DNA of 48,840 nucleotides, taken from the NCBI GenBank assembly GCA_900314215.1, contig OMUK01000071.1, forward strand, positions 1 to 48,840, written 5' to 3'. Of the stretch, positions 32,835 to 41,100 are shown one piece after another. How positions within the stretch are numbered: the first letter of the stretch is position 1; each line of letters starts with the position of its first letter. The translations under genes and the position numbers were made by a program. The DNA is from an uncultured Prevotellaceae bacterium. Lineage in GTDB: Bacteria > Bacteroidota > Bacteroidia > Bacteroidales > Muribaculaceae. The notes beneath the pieces were generated by a model, which was not told the origin of the DNA, searched no databases, and worked only from the letters and a program-made list of their open reading frames with translations.

Positions 32835-33995
32835 ATGAACACTACCATTATCGTAATCATCGCGATTGCCACAATTCTCGTGCTGGGCTATATGCTGCTG
32901 CAGGCGCGCGAGGCCAATGCCCGCCTGGGCCAGCAAGTGCGCTCGCTGAGCGAGCAGCAGAGCCAGTTGCGCGAGCAGTCGCTGCTCGTCTTCAAGGACG
33001 CCGCCTCGCAACTGCTCGCCGAGCAAGGCCGCACACTCAAGGATGCCAACGAGCAACGGCTCAACGACATCTTGAACCCCTTCAAGAACAACCTCGACGC
33101 CCTGCGCGCCACCATCGAGGCCTACAAGACCCAGCAGGGCCGCGACACGGCCTCGCTGCAACAGCAAATCAAGGACCTGAGCGACGTGAACCGCAGTATC
33201 GGCAAGGAGGCGCGCTCGCTCACCGAGGCCCTGCACGGCGACAGCAAGGTGCAGGGCGACTGGGGCGAGATGGTGCTCAAGCAGATACTCGACCTCTCGG
33301 GACTGCAAGAGGGCGTGAACTATGTGACCCAGGCCACCCGCGACGACGAGGGCAATCTCATCAAGAATGAGCAGGGCGCACGCCTGCGCCCCGACGTGGT
33401 ATTCTATATGCCCGACAAGAAATGCCTCATCATCGACTCCAAGGTGTCGCTCACTGCCTATGTCGACTATGTGAACGCCACCACCAGCGAGGCCCGCGAG
33501 GCTGCCTTGCGACGCCACACGGCCTCGGTGCGCAAGCACGTGGAGGAGCTCGCCGACAAGGCCTACCAGCGCTGGGTGAAAAACTCGGCCGACTTTGTGA
33601 TGATGTTTATCCCCAATGAGCCGGCCTACTTGCTCGCCATGAGTGCCGACGACGGCTTGTGGGAGTATGCCTTCAAGCGGCAAGTGGTGATCGTGAGCCC
33701 CACCCACCTCATCTCGGTGCTGCGCCTCATCGACCAGCTGTGGAGCCGCGACCGGCAAGCCAAAAATGCCATCAAGATTGCCGAGGAAGCCGGCAAGATG
33801 TACGACAAGCTGGCCGCCTTTGTGGCCGACATGCAAAGCGTGAACAAGGCGTTGGGCAACGCTCAGCGGGCCTACGACGACGCTTGGAACAAGCTGAGTG
33901 CCGGCACCGGCAATCTGCTGGGCCGTGCCGAGAAAATCAAACTCATGGGCGCAAAAGCCACCCGGCAGCTCCCTCGGCAGGACGATGCCTCGTGA
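32835..33995 (+). CDS. rmuC: DNA recombination protein RmuC
   Basis: A 386-residue RmuC. An N-terminal membrane anchor (about 4-23) is followed by a coiled coil (about 25-130) and the nuclease-like RmuC domain with VQGDWGEMVLKQIL, RPDVVFYMPDKKCLIIDSK (the PD-(D/E)xK-type core, D and K visible) and the C-terminal KIAEEAGKMYDKLAAFV. RmuC limits inversions at short inverted repeats, which is of some interest here because the window holds many such repeats. It is convergent with serB, 26 bases away. Confidence 0.94.
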   Translation: MNTTIIVIIAIATILVLGYMLLQAREANARLGQQVRSLSEQQSQLREQSLLVFKDAASQLLAEQGRTLKDANEQRLNDILNPFKNNLDALRATIEAYKTQQGRDTASLQQQIKDLSDVNRSIGKEARSLTEALHGDSKVQGDWGEMVLKQILDLSGLQEGVNYVTQATRDDEGNLIKNEQGARLRPDVVFYMPDKKCLIIDSKVSLTAYVDYVNATTSEAREAALRRHTASVRKHVEELADKAYQRWVKNSADFVMMFIPNEPAYLLAMSADDGLWEYAFKRQVVIVSPTHLISVLRLIDQLWSRDRQAKNAIKIAEEAGKMYDKLAAFVADMQSVNKALGNAQRAYDDAWNKLSAGTGNLLGRAEKIKLMGAKATRQLPRQDDAS

Positions 33996-34021
33996 ATTTC
34001 AATAAATAATTGTCAACGGGA

Positions 34022-35272
34022 TTACTCCTTCATGTAGGAGTCTTTGAAGCCCAGGAAGTAGAGCACGCCGTCGATGCCTATGGTCGAGATGCTCTGGCGG
34101 GCTGTGGCTTTCACCTTGGGCTTGGCGTGGAAGGCGATGCCCAGGCCGGCGGTCTTGAGCATGGGCAGGTCGTTGGCGCCGTCGCCCACGGCGATGGTCT
34201 GGGCAATGTTCACATGCTCGGCCTGGGCCAGGAAGCGCAGCAGCTCGGCCTTGCGGCGGCCATCCACGATGTCGCCCACATAGCGGCCGGTGAGGCGGCC
34301 GTCGGGGCCTATCTCGAGCTCGTTGGCATATACATAGTCAATGCCGTATTTAGCCTTCATGTAGTTGCCGAAATAGGTGAAACCGCCCGAGAGGATGGCA
34401 ATCTTGTAGCCCGTGCGCTTGAGGGCGCTCATGAGACGGTCTACGCCCTCGGTGATGGGCAGGTGCTCGGCGATGTCGCGCATCACGCTCGAGTCGAGGC
34501 CCTTGAGCAGGGCCACACGGCGGGTGAAGCTCTCCTTGAAGTCGATCTCGCCCCGCATGGCGCTGGCGGTGATGGCGCTCACCTCGTCGCCCACGCCGGC
34601 ACGCTTGGCCAGCTCGTCGATGCACTCGGTCTGTATCAGGGTCGAGTCCATATCAAAGCATATCAGGCGGCGGCAACGGCGATACATGTTGTCCTCTTGC
34701 AGCGATATGTCGAAGCCCAGCTCGTTGCTCAGCCTCATAAACTCGGCCTGCATCGCCTCGCGGGCTACAGCCGTGCCGCGCACCGAGAACTCGATGCACG
34801 AGCGGCGCGGCACGCCCACGCGCTTGGCGTCCTCGGTGGCCGGGTCGAGCGAGGGGCGGCCCGTGAGGCGCTTGATGGCGTCGATGTTGAGCCCCTGCTG
34901 AGCCACGATGCCGCTTATGGCCGATATCTGCTCGCCGGTGATGGTCTTGCCCAGCATGGTGATGATGTAGCGGTTTTTGCCTTGCATCGACACCCACTCG
35001 TCATACTCGTCGAGGGCAATGGGCGTGTAGTGTATCTCAACCCCCATCTCGCTCGACTTGAAGAAGAGCTCCTTCATAATCTCGCCGCTCAGTTCGCTCG
35101 TGGTGAGAAACATGATGCCCAGCGAGAGCGTGTGGTGTATGTCGGCCTGGCCTATGTCGAGTATCGTCGACCCGTAGTTGCCCAGTATCTTGGTGAGTGC
35201 CGAGGTCACGCCTGGCTTGTCGTGACCCGAGATGTTGATCAATATGATTTCTTTGTCGTTGCTATCGGCCAT
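34022..35272 (-). CDS. serB: Phosphoserine phosphatase with N-terminal ACT domains
   Basis: A 416-residue SerB, which makes serine from phosphoserine. Two ACT-type regulatory domains occupy about 1-180 (ILINISGHDKPGVTSALTKIL at the start) and the HAD phosphatase domain the rest. Motif I is CFDMDSTL with nucleophile D207 and acid D209; motif II lies in ILSGGFTYF; motif IV is GDGANDLPML. This two-ACT layout is usual in Bacteroidota. The ATG at 35272 is chosen over a longer frame at 35302. A -7 box (TAATTTTG at 35300-35307) precedes it. Glycine hydroxymethyltransferase (glyA) is elsewhere in the window. Confidence 0.94.
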   Translation of the reverse strand: MADSNDKEIILINISGHDKPGVTSALTKILGNYGSTILDIGQADIHHTLSLGIMFLTTSELSGEIMKELFFKSSEMGVEIHYTPIALDEYDEWVSMQGKNRYIITMLGKTITGEQISAISGIVAQQGLNIDAIKRLTGRPSLDPATEDAKRVGVPRRSCIEFSVRGTAVAREAMQAEFMRLSNELGFDISLQEDNMYRRCRRLICFDMDSTLIQTECIDELAKRAGVGDEVSAITASAMRGEIDFKESFTRRVALLKGLDSSVMRDIAEHLPITEGVDRLMSALKRTGYKIAILSGGFTYFGNYMKAKYGIDYVYANELEIGPDGRLTGRYVGDIVDGRRKAELLRFLAQAEHVNIAQTIAVGDGANDLPMLKTAGLGIAFHAKPKVKATARQSISTIGIDGVLYFLGFKDSYMKE

Positions 35273-35299
35273 AATGTGTCTTTTTTGAAGTAATTTTTG

Positions 35300-35307
35300 C
35301 AAAATTA
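35300..35307 (-). promoter_or_regulatory. -7 box of serB
   Basis: TAATTTTG on the minus strand, 27 bases before the ATG. The -33 element is weak. The region 35308-35557 is AT-rich with no gene seen. Confidence 0.4.
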
Positions 35308-35557
35308 GGCATATTTTTTGAGCCGTTACACATAAATCTTGATTTTTTGAATACCGTGATTTAACATTTCACAGCGCGCCCGGCAATTGTTAAATTTCTT
35401 AATTTCATTTCCACTGCTCAACCGCCCGCGAGCGTTGTGTTGATGGTATATTTAACATTTTAAGTTAAATTGAATATGCCTTTAAATTATTCCATACTTG
35501 AACGTGAAATTAATACTCTTGATTTCAGTATTTTACAAAAATTTAATACTCCGAAAT

Positions 35558-35588
35558 TTTGCCATGTTTTATCTTTTTTGTAATTTTG
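35558..35588 (+). promoter_or_regulatory. Promoter of the thioredoxin-like gene
   Basis: TTTG (35558-35561), 19 bases, then TAATTTTG (35581-35588). The leader is about 120 bases. Confidence 0.75.
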
Positions 35589-35599
35589 CAAGCGTAAAA

Positions 35600-35690
35600 C
35601 AGAAATGAAGGGGAACAATTGGCAATCCAATCAAGTATCACATCTCGGTTCCCCGGTGGGTCATGGCAGCGGCCGCGACCCATGAGATAA
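35600..35690 (+). ncRNA. Structured 5' leader, unknown class
   Basis: GGGGAAC (35610-35616) pairs with GTTCCCC (35648-35654), enclosing a second hairpin ATTGG/CCAAT (35618-35622, 35627-35631). A third stem GTGGGTC/GACCCAT (about 35656-35683) follows at once. The three stems fill the leader between the promoter and the ATG at 35713. I do not recognise a riboswitch class. It could be a cis-regulatory element or a small RNA. Confidence 0.45.
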
Positions 35691-35712
35691 TAGGTTTAAA
35701 ATTTTGTTTAGT

Positions 35713-36189
35713 ATGAAAAAGATGCTCATTATGATGGTGAGTTTCGTGCTGTTCATACTCCTCAGTTCGTCAAGTAGCCTGGTGGCCGATGATGCCCGTG
35801 TGGGATTTCAGGCCCCCAATTTCGCTGTGAGCAACAAGACCGCGACGGCCCAGTTGCAGGACTATAGAGGAAAATATGTGGTGGTGACCTTCTGGTCGTC
35901 GATCGACCCAGAGTCGCGCATGGCCAATATGGAGCTTGACCGCGCCTGCCGCGGCAATGCACGCCTGGCTCACATCGCTGTCAACTACGACAGCAGCCGT
36001 CGAGTATACGGCGAGATTGTGAAGCTCGACAATCTGGACAGCAACTCACAGTTTTACGGCAACGACGCGCAGGGAAAGGCGCTGGTTGCAACATGGCATC
36101 AGGACGAGGGCTACTCCTCGTTTCTCATCGACCCGCAAGGGAAGATTGTTGCCAAGAATCCAAATGTGGAAATGCTGAAGCGCATCTAA
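35713..36189 (+). CDS. Thioredoxin-fold protein lacking the CxxC site
   Basis: A 158-residue exported protein. The signal peptide or anchor is about 1-25 (MKKMLIMMVSFVLFILLSSS). The body follows the TlpA/AhpC-TSA layout: GFQAPNFAVSN, then YRGKYVVVTFWSS, and later SSFLIDPQGKIVAKNP. At the place of the usual WCGPC, residues 64-68 are IDPES, so both redox cysteines are gone and the chain has no other CxxC pair. It therefore cannot act as a standard thioredoxin; a binding or structural role is possible. The ATG at 35713 is preferred over one at 35704. It has its own promoter, a structured leader and a terminator. Confidence 0.8.
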   Translation: MKKMLIMMVSFVLFILLSSSSSLVADDARVGFQAPNFAVSNKTATAQLQDYRGKYVVVTFWSSIDPESRMANMELDRACRGNARLAHIAVNYDSSRRVYGEIVKLDNLDSNSQFYGNDAQGKALVATWHQDEGYSSFLIDPQGKIVAKNPNVEMLKRI

Positions 36190-36211
36190 GCGCTCCTTTA
36201 GTTTATCAATA

Positions 36212-36246
36212 GAAGAGTCGCCTTGCAATAGGGGGCTCTTTTTTTT
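36212..36246 (+). terminator. Terminator after the thioredoxin-like gene
   Basis: AGAG-based stem (36214-36222 with about 36231-36239, one mismatch) followed by a run of eight T residues. Confidence 0.75.
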
Positions 36247-36346
36247 ATGTCCTTTTTCGGGCGGCAAGGTGGCTCACGCCGGGGGCATGGCGCCGCGGGC
36301 TTTTTTTTTCACCTTGGAAAATGCGCGGTTTCTGAGAATATGTTAG

Positions 36347-36354
36347 TACCTTTG
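36347..36354 (+). promoter_or_regulatory. -7 box of the membrane glycosyltransferase-like gene
   Basis: TACCTTTG, whose last base is the first base of a GTG that opens the longest reading frame. This argues for a start downstream of 36354. The -33 element is not clear. Confidence 0.4.
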
Positions 36355-36392
36355 TGTGTTTCAATCGGCGAGATTTGACTCAGATTACTGTC

Positions 36393-38000
36393 GTGGCTAA
36401 TACTTTCTACGGAATAAATAAGGTTTTCGGTCGTGGTTGGTCTTTCAGGGACTTGTCTCTGATCACGGTCTTTGCCGTGGTCATGATGGCGCTGTTGAGC
36501 CACTCTTCCTGGCTCTACGACACCTATGTGGGCTGCGACATGAATTGGTACTACGTGTGCGGCCGCGCCATGGTGCGGGGCCTGGTGCCTTATGTTGATT
36601 TCACCGACTCCAAGGGGCCCTTGCTGTGGCTCATTTATGGCCTGGGCTACTTGGCGTCGCCCCACAGTTTCATGGGTGTGTTCTGGCTCGAGTGCCTCTC
36701 GCTCATTGCCACGTTGTGGATTGCCCGCAGGCTGGCGGCATTGCTCCTGGGCGAGCGGCCGCTGCTCAATGCCCTGGCGGTGGCGCTCCTGGCCTTTGCA
36801 TTGCTCTACACCACGCTCGAGTGGCGTTGCGAGCGGTGGTGCTGGCCCTTGCTGCTCTATCCCGTGTATGGCACTATGCTGATGGCCACGCGAGGCGCCG
36901 ACGGCTGTGGCAAGGCTGTCGTGCTCAAGACGGGAATTTGCATGGGGCTTGCTTTCATGATGAAGTACAGCATCGCCGCTATCATTGCCGCCGTTGCCTT
37001 GTGGCAGCTCTACGAGGCGTGGCAGCAGCGGCGCGCGAGCCTTGCGGCCATGCTGGGGCGCCTCGTGCTGGGCACCCTTGCCGCGATGGCGCCTTTCCTC
37101 ATCTACCTGCTGTGCCGGGGCGCTCTGGCGGCCTTTGTGCAGGAGTATATTGTGAACACGCTCTTCACCATAGGCAATCTCAACGACATGCACTATGCCC
37201 ATGCGGGCTTTTTGCACCGGCTCTATGCTCACTACAAGATGTTTTTCGGTTGGCATGTGATATCTTGGAACGAGGTAGCGCAGGGCCTCTCGGGCTTGCT
37301 TTTCCTGGTTGTGTACTGGAAAAAGCGCTACCGCTGGGTGGCTCTGTATTGCGTGGCCACCTGCGCGGCAATCTACGCTTTGGGCTTTTTCTACTACTAT
37401 TCCGAGATAGGCAACGTGCTCATCGTGCTGGGCATTATCGCCCTGCTCACCCTGCTGCAGCGGGTGCCTGCGGCCGCCACTGCGGCAGTGCAAGGAGTGC
37501 TGTTGGGAGCCGCCGTGCTGGCCTGCTTGGCCTATGGAGCCTTCTACTTCGACCGGTGCAGCTATTCCTTCAATAAGCACAACGTGGAGCGCACGATCTA
37601 CCACACCTCGCTCAACATTGTGGCCCGGCAGGGAAGGTTTTGCTGCATGATGTACTACGACGCCATGCCTGCCCACGGCGACTTGGGCCTGAAGGCCGAG
37701 GCACTGCCTGCCTGCCGCGACTGGGCCCGACAGAATGGCAACCGGGAGCGCACGTTGCGCAACCAGCGCGCCGCCATCGAGCAGCGTGTGCCCGATGTGA
37801 TTGTGGTGAATCGCAAGCAAGCGGATTACCGGGCCACCCAGCGCTATCTGCTCAATCACGGCTACCATGCCGTGACCTTTGCCACCGCGGCCGAGCTCGA
37901 CTTGTGGCAGCAAGGCCAGCAGGAAATTTTCCTGCGCCATGCCCTGGTGGCGCGCATGGCCCACGTGAGCGATGCCGATGTGCTGCTCCTGCGCCGCTGA
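36393..38000 (+). CDS. Polytopic membrane protein, GT39-like (GT-C fold) glycosyltransferase candidate
   Basis: About 535 residues with roughly 10-11 hydrophobic segments and a soluble C-terminal tail of about 110 residues. Loop 1 contains YVGCDMNWYYVCGRAMVRG, with an acidic residue near the first loop as in GT-C enzymes, and VDFTDSKGPLLWLIYGLGY resembles the second segment of GT39-type proteins of Bacteroidota. Such enzymes move sugars from lipid carriers on the periplasmic side. The start is uncertain: the longest frame opens with a GTG at 36354 that overlaps the promoter box, and no ATG occurs before the second membrane segment, so I use a GTG at 36393. It stands alone between terminators. 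Confidence 0.65.
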   Translation: MANTFYGINKVFGRGWSFRDLSLITVFAVVMMALLSHSSWLYDTYVGCDMNWYYVCGRAMVRGLVPYVDFTDSKGPLLWLIYGLGYLASPHSFMGVFWLECLSLIATLWIARRLAALLLGERPLLNALAVALLAFALLYTTLEWRCERWCWPLLLYPVYGTMLMATRGADGCGKAVVLKTGICMGLAFMMKYSIAAIIAAVALWQLYEAWQQRRASLAAMLGRLVLGTLAAMAPFLIYLLCRGALAAFVQEYIVNTLFTIGNLNDMHYAHAGFLHRLYAHYKMFFGWHVISWNEVAQGLSGLLFLVVYWKKRYRWVALYCVATCAAIYALGFFYYYSEIGNVLIVLGIIALLTLLQRVPAAATAAVQGVLLGAAVLACLAYGAFYFDRCSYSFNKHNVERTIYHTSLNIVARQGRFCCMMYYDAMPAHGDLGLKAEALPACRDWARQNGNRERTLRNQRAAIEQRVPDVIVVNRKQADYRATQRYLLNHGYHAVTFATAAELDLWQQGQQEIFLRHALVARMAHVSDADVLLLRR

Positions 38001-38053
38001 TGCGCAGGGTCGCTCGACGTGAAAATAAATCACATTTCAGAACTTTCGAAACT

Positions 38054-38090
38054 AAAAAAATCCCCGCGCTTTCTGGTGCAGGGATTTCTT
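38054..38090. terminator. Bidirectional terminator between convergent genes
   Basis: AAATCCC (38058-38064) pairs with GGGATTT (38081-38087), with A-rich and T-rich edges. It can serve the membrane protein gene on the plus strand and the giant secreted protein gene on the minus strand. Confidence 0.65.
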
Positions 38091-38118
38091 TTGAATTTAG
38101 AGGATTTTCAAGAGGGTG

Positions 38119-41100
38119 TTAACGTCGAATGACCACTTTGCCCTTTTGCAGGATGAGGCCTTGGTAGCTGCTGCCCACACGCTGGCCGGCTACGTTATAC
38201 ATGGGCTCATTCTCGTTGAGCAGACGTGTGTCGTCGCTGTTCGGTGCGCTCACGCCCGTGGGCAAGTTGCCCAGGGTGAGCGTCCACGTCTTGCTGTAGT
38301 TGCCACAGGTGGCTGTGAGCGTGATGGTCTTGCCCGAACCGTCGTTGCTCACCGTGGCGTTGTTGCCGCTGATGCTGATGGCGGGGTCGCTCGATGTCCA
38401 GGTCAATCCCTCGGGTGCGCCCACATGGAAGTCGTGCGTCACACTCTGCAGGCTGTCGCCTTCGGCCAGGACGATGACGGTGGCATAGAGCTTGGCGGCA
38501 TCGTCGTCTTCTAGGGTCTTGACGATGGGCAGCGTGTAGGCGTCGCCATAGTTCCATCCGGCCGACAGCGAGTCCTCTTGATAGTAGGTGAGGTCGTGAG
38601 GCACCACGGCATGCGGAGCCATTGTGGTGTTGGCAGCCAGCTCAGCCACAGTGACGGGAGTGCCCACCGAGTCGGCATCGTGTGTGCCGTAGTCGGTCAC
38701 ATAGTAGCTGCCCAGCACCTGGTTGATGTCGAGGTCGGCGCGCGAGAAGTCGCCGATGAGGCTGGAGATGCCGTTCCCGCTAGTCGACGTGAGCTGGCCG
38801 GCGTTGTAGCAGTTGTAGGCCGTGGTGGCGCCTGCCAGCACGCGGCTCTGGTTGTAGCTCACATAGGCGTAGCCGGCAATGCCGCCCACGCCCTGTGCGG
38901 CTGTGATGGTGCCCACATTGCTCGAGTTGCTGATGTAGGCCGAGCTGTAGCCTGCCACGCCGCCGGCGCAGTTGGTGCCTGCGGTGATGTTGCCCGCGTT
39001 GAAGCAGTTGGTGATCTTCATGCCGCCCACGCTATAGCCCACGGCACCGCCGGCATAGTTGGCAGTGGTCGTCACGTCGGCAATGTTGTAGGAGTTGCGC
39101 AAGGTGGCGTGGTCGTAGCCACGGCCCGTGATGCCGCCGGCATAGGCAGTGGCGTTCACAGTGCCCTCATTGCGGCAACTGTCTACAATGCTGTAGGCAT
39201 TGATGTTGCCCGTCACGCCGCCAGTCTCCTGATAGCCACTCACGGCGCCTGTGTTGCGGCAACCGGTGATGAGAATCTCATGGGCATGGGAACTCGAGAA
39301 CATGTTGCCCACGATGCCGCCCACATGCACGTTGTAGCGCAGTTTGCGGCTGTTGGTGCTCAGCGAGTTCACTTTGCCCTCATTGGCGCAGTTGCGTATC
39401 ACACTGCCTGGTGTGGCATAGCCGAAGACACCGCTGCAGGCGCCCACGCCAATGAACGAGGCCGAGTCCACATTGGCCGTGATGGCACCGGTGTTGGTGC
39501 AGCCGTCGGCCAGAATGGGCGATTTGTAGAGGCTCCCGTCGGCATAGGTGATGTTGCTGGCGTAATCGGTAGCGGCAAAGATGCCGGCGGCTACCGAGGC
39601 AGCTGTGATATTGCCCGAGTTGGAGCAATCGATGAAGCGCAGCGGGGTGGGGCCGGTGCCCGACTGACCCAGGATGCCGCCCACGTCGAGGCCGTGGAAG
39701 GCTGTGACGTCGGCGTCATTGCTGCAGCGCACAAAGGTGCCGCCGCAATTGTTCACGTGGCCCACGATGCCGCCTGTCTCCACACTGCCCGAGCGGGTTG
39801 CCGTGTAGCTGGTGCCCGCGACGATGACGCCGTGATTGGCACAGTCGGTAAATGTGGTGTGCGACTTAGCGTTGCCCACGATGCCGCCCACATAGCGGCC
39901 TGTTGCCTCGATGGCGCCCTCGTTGACGCAAGCCGTGAAGCTGGCATTGGCGTCGCTCTGTGCAGCGATGCCGCCCACGTAGTCGCTGGTCGAGGTCACG
40001 GCCACACGGCTGGTGCCGTTCTCAACCGGCCCTTCGGCCATAGCCACGATGCCGGCGGTGTTATTGGCCGAGGAGTTGACGGTGCCGGCGGTGATCAGGT
40101 TCTTGATGCTGCCTGTTGAGCGCAAGCGGCCTATGGGGGCCACATTGGCCGCGCTGCCCGTGATGTGGATGCCGCTCACGGTCTTGTTGTTGCCGTCGAG
40201 ATGTGCGCCAAAGCCGATAGCTGCCAGGTCGCCCAGCGTCTTGAACGATGAGTCGGCAAATGCGATGTTGGCTGTCAACTTCACATATTCGCCAGCCAGG
40301 TCGTCCTGGGTGTCGTCGATATACTGTGCCAGTGTGTTCCACTCGGCCGGGGTCCCAATCAAGTAGGGAGAAGCCTCGGTGCCGTCTCCTGCCAGCGGCA
40401 TGTCGCCCACAGCCGTGAGTGGCATTGCTTTGATAAATCCACTACCGGCAACGGTGAGTGTGTCGCGTGCGGTGGTGCTTGTCAAGTGGGGGAAGCGCAG
40501 CGTGTCGCCGTCGATGGTGAAGTTGTTGCCTGCCAGTGTCCACGAGAGTGCGTCGTGGGCATGCATGGTGGCATCGGAGCGCAGTTTGCCCAGACGCTGG
40601 CCCTCGCCCATGACCAGATAGGCCGAGGCAGCGGCCTTAACGGCGGGCTCTGAGGCAAAACGCTTGAGCACGGGGTAGTTGCCGGCGCTAAACTGCCACA
40701 CGGTGTCGATGCCCGCGGGAGCCACGCCGGCTGTGAGACTGGCTGTGGGATATCCCGTGACACCTGCGTGAGGATCATTCTTCACGGCTCCCGACAGGCT
40801 CATTTGGCTGTCGTAGTAGGTGTTGCTTATCACCTCGCCGCCTTGTGCTGTGCCGGCGATGGTGCCTAGGGCCGTGATGTCGCCGGCTGTCTCCACGCCA
40901 TAGTCGATGGCGCTAGCGATGGCATTGGCTGTGGTCATAGTCGATGAACTGGCTGCCTGGTAGCCGCCCACGATGCCGCCCACACTGGTGGCTGCCGAGT
41001 TCACTTGACCGGCATTGGCCACATTGCTGAGCGTGCTGTTGAGGGCACTGCCCACCACGCCGCCGGCATAGTCGCTGGTGGCGGTCACGCGGCCCACGTT

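Noticed and set aside
38578..40119. Plus-strand open frame of 513 codons opposite the giant secreted protein
   Set aside because: It mirrors the internal repeats of the giant gene and has no start context or domain of its own.
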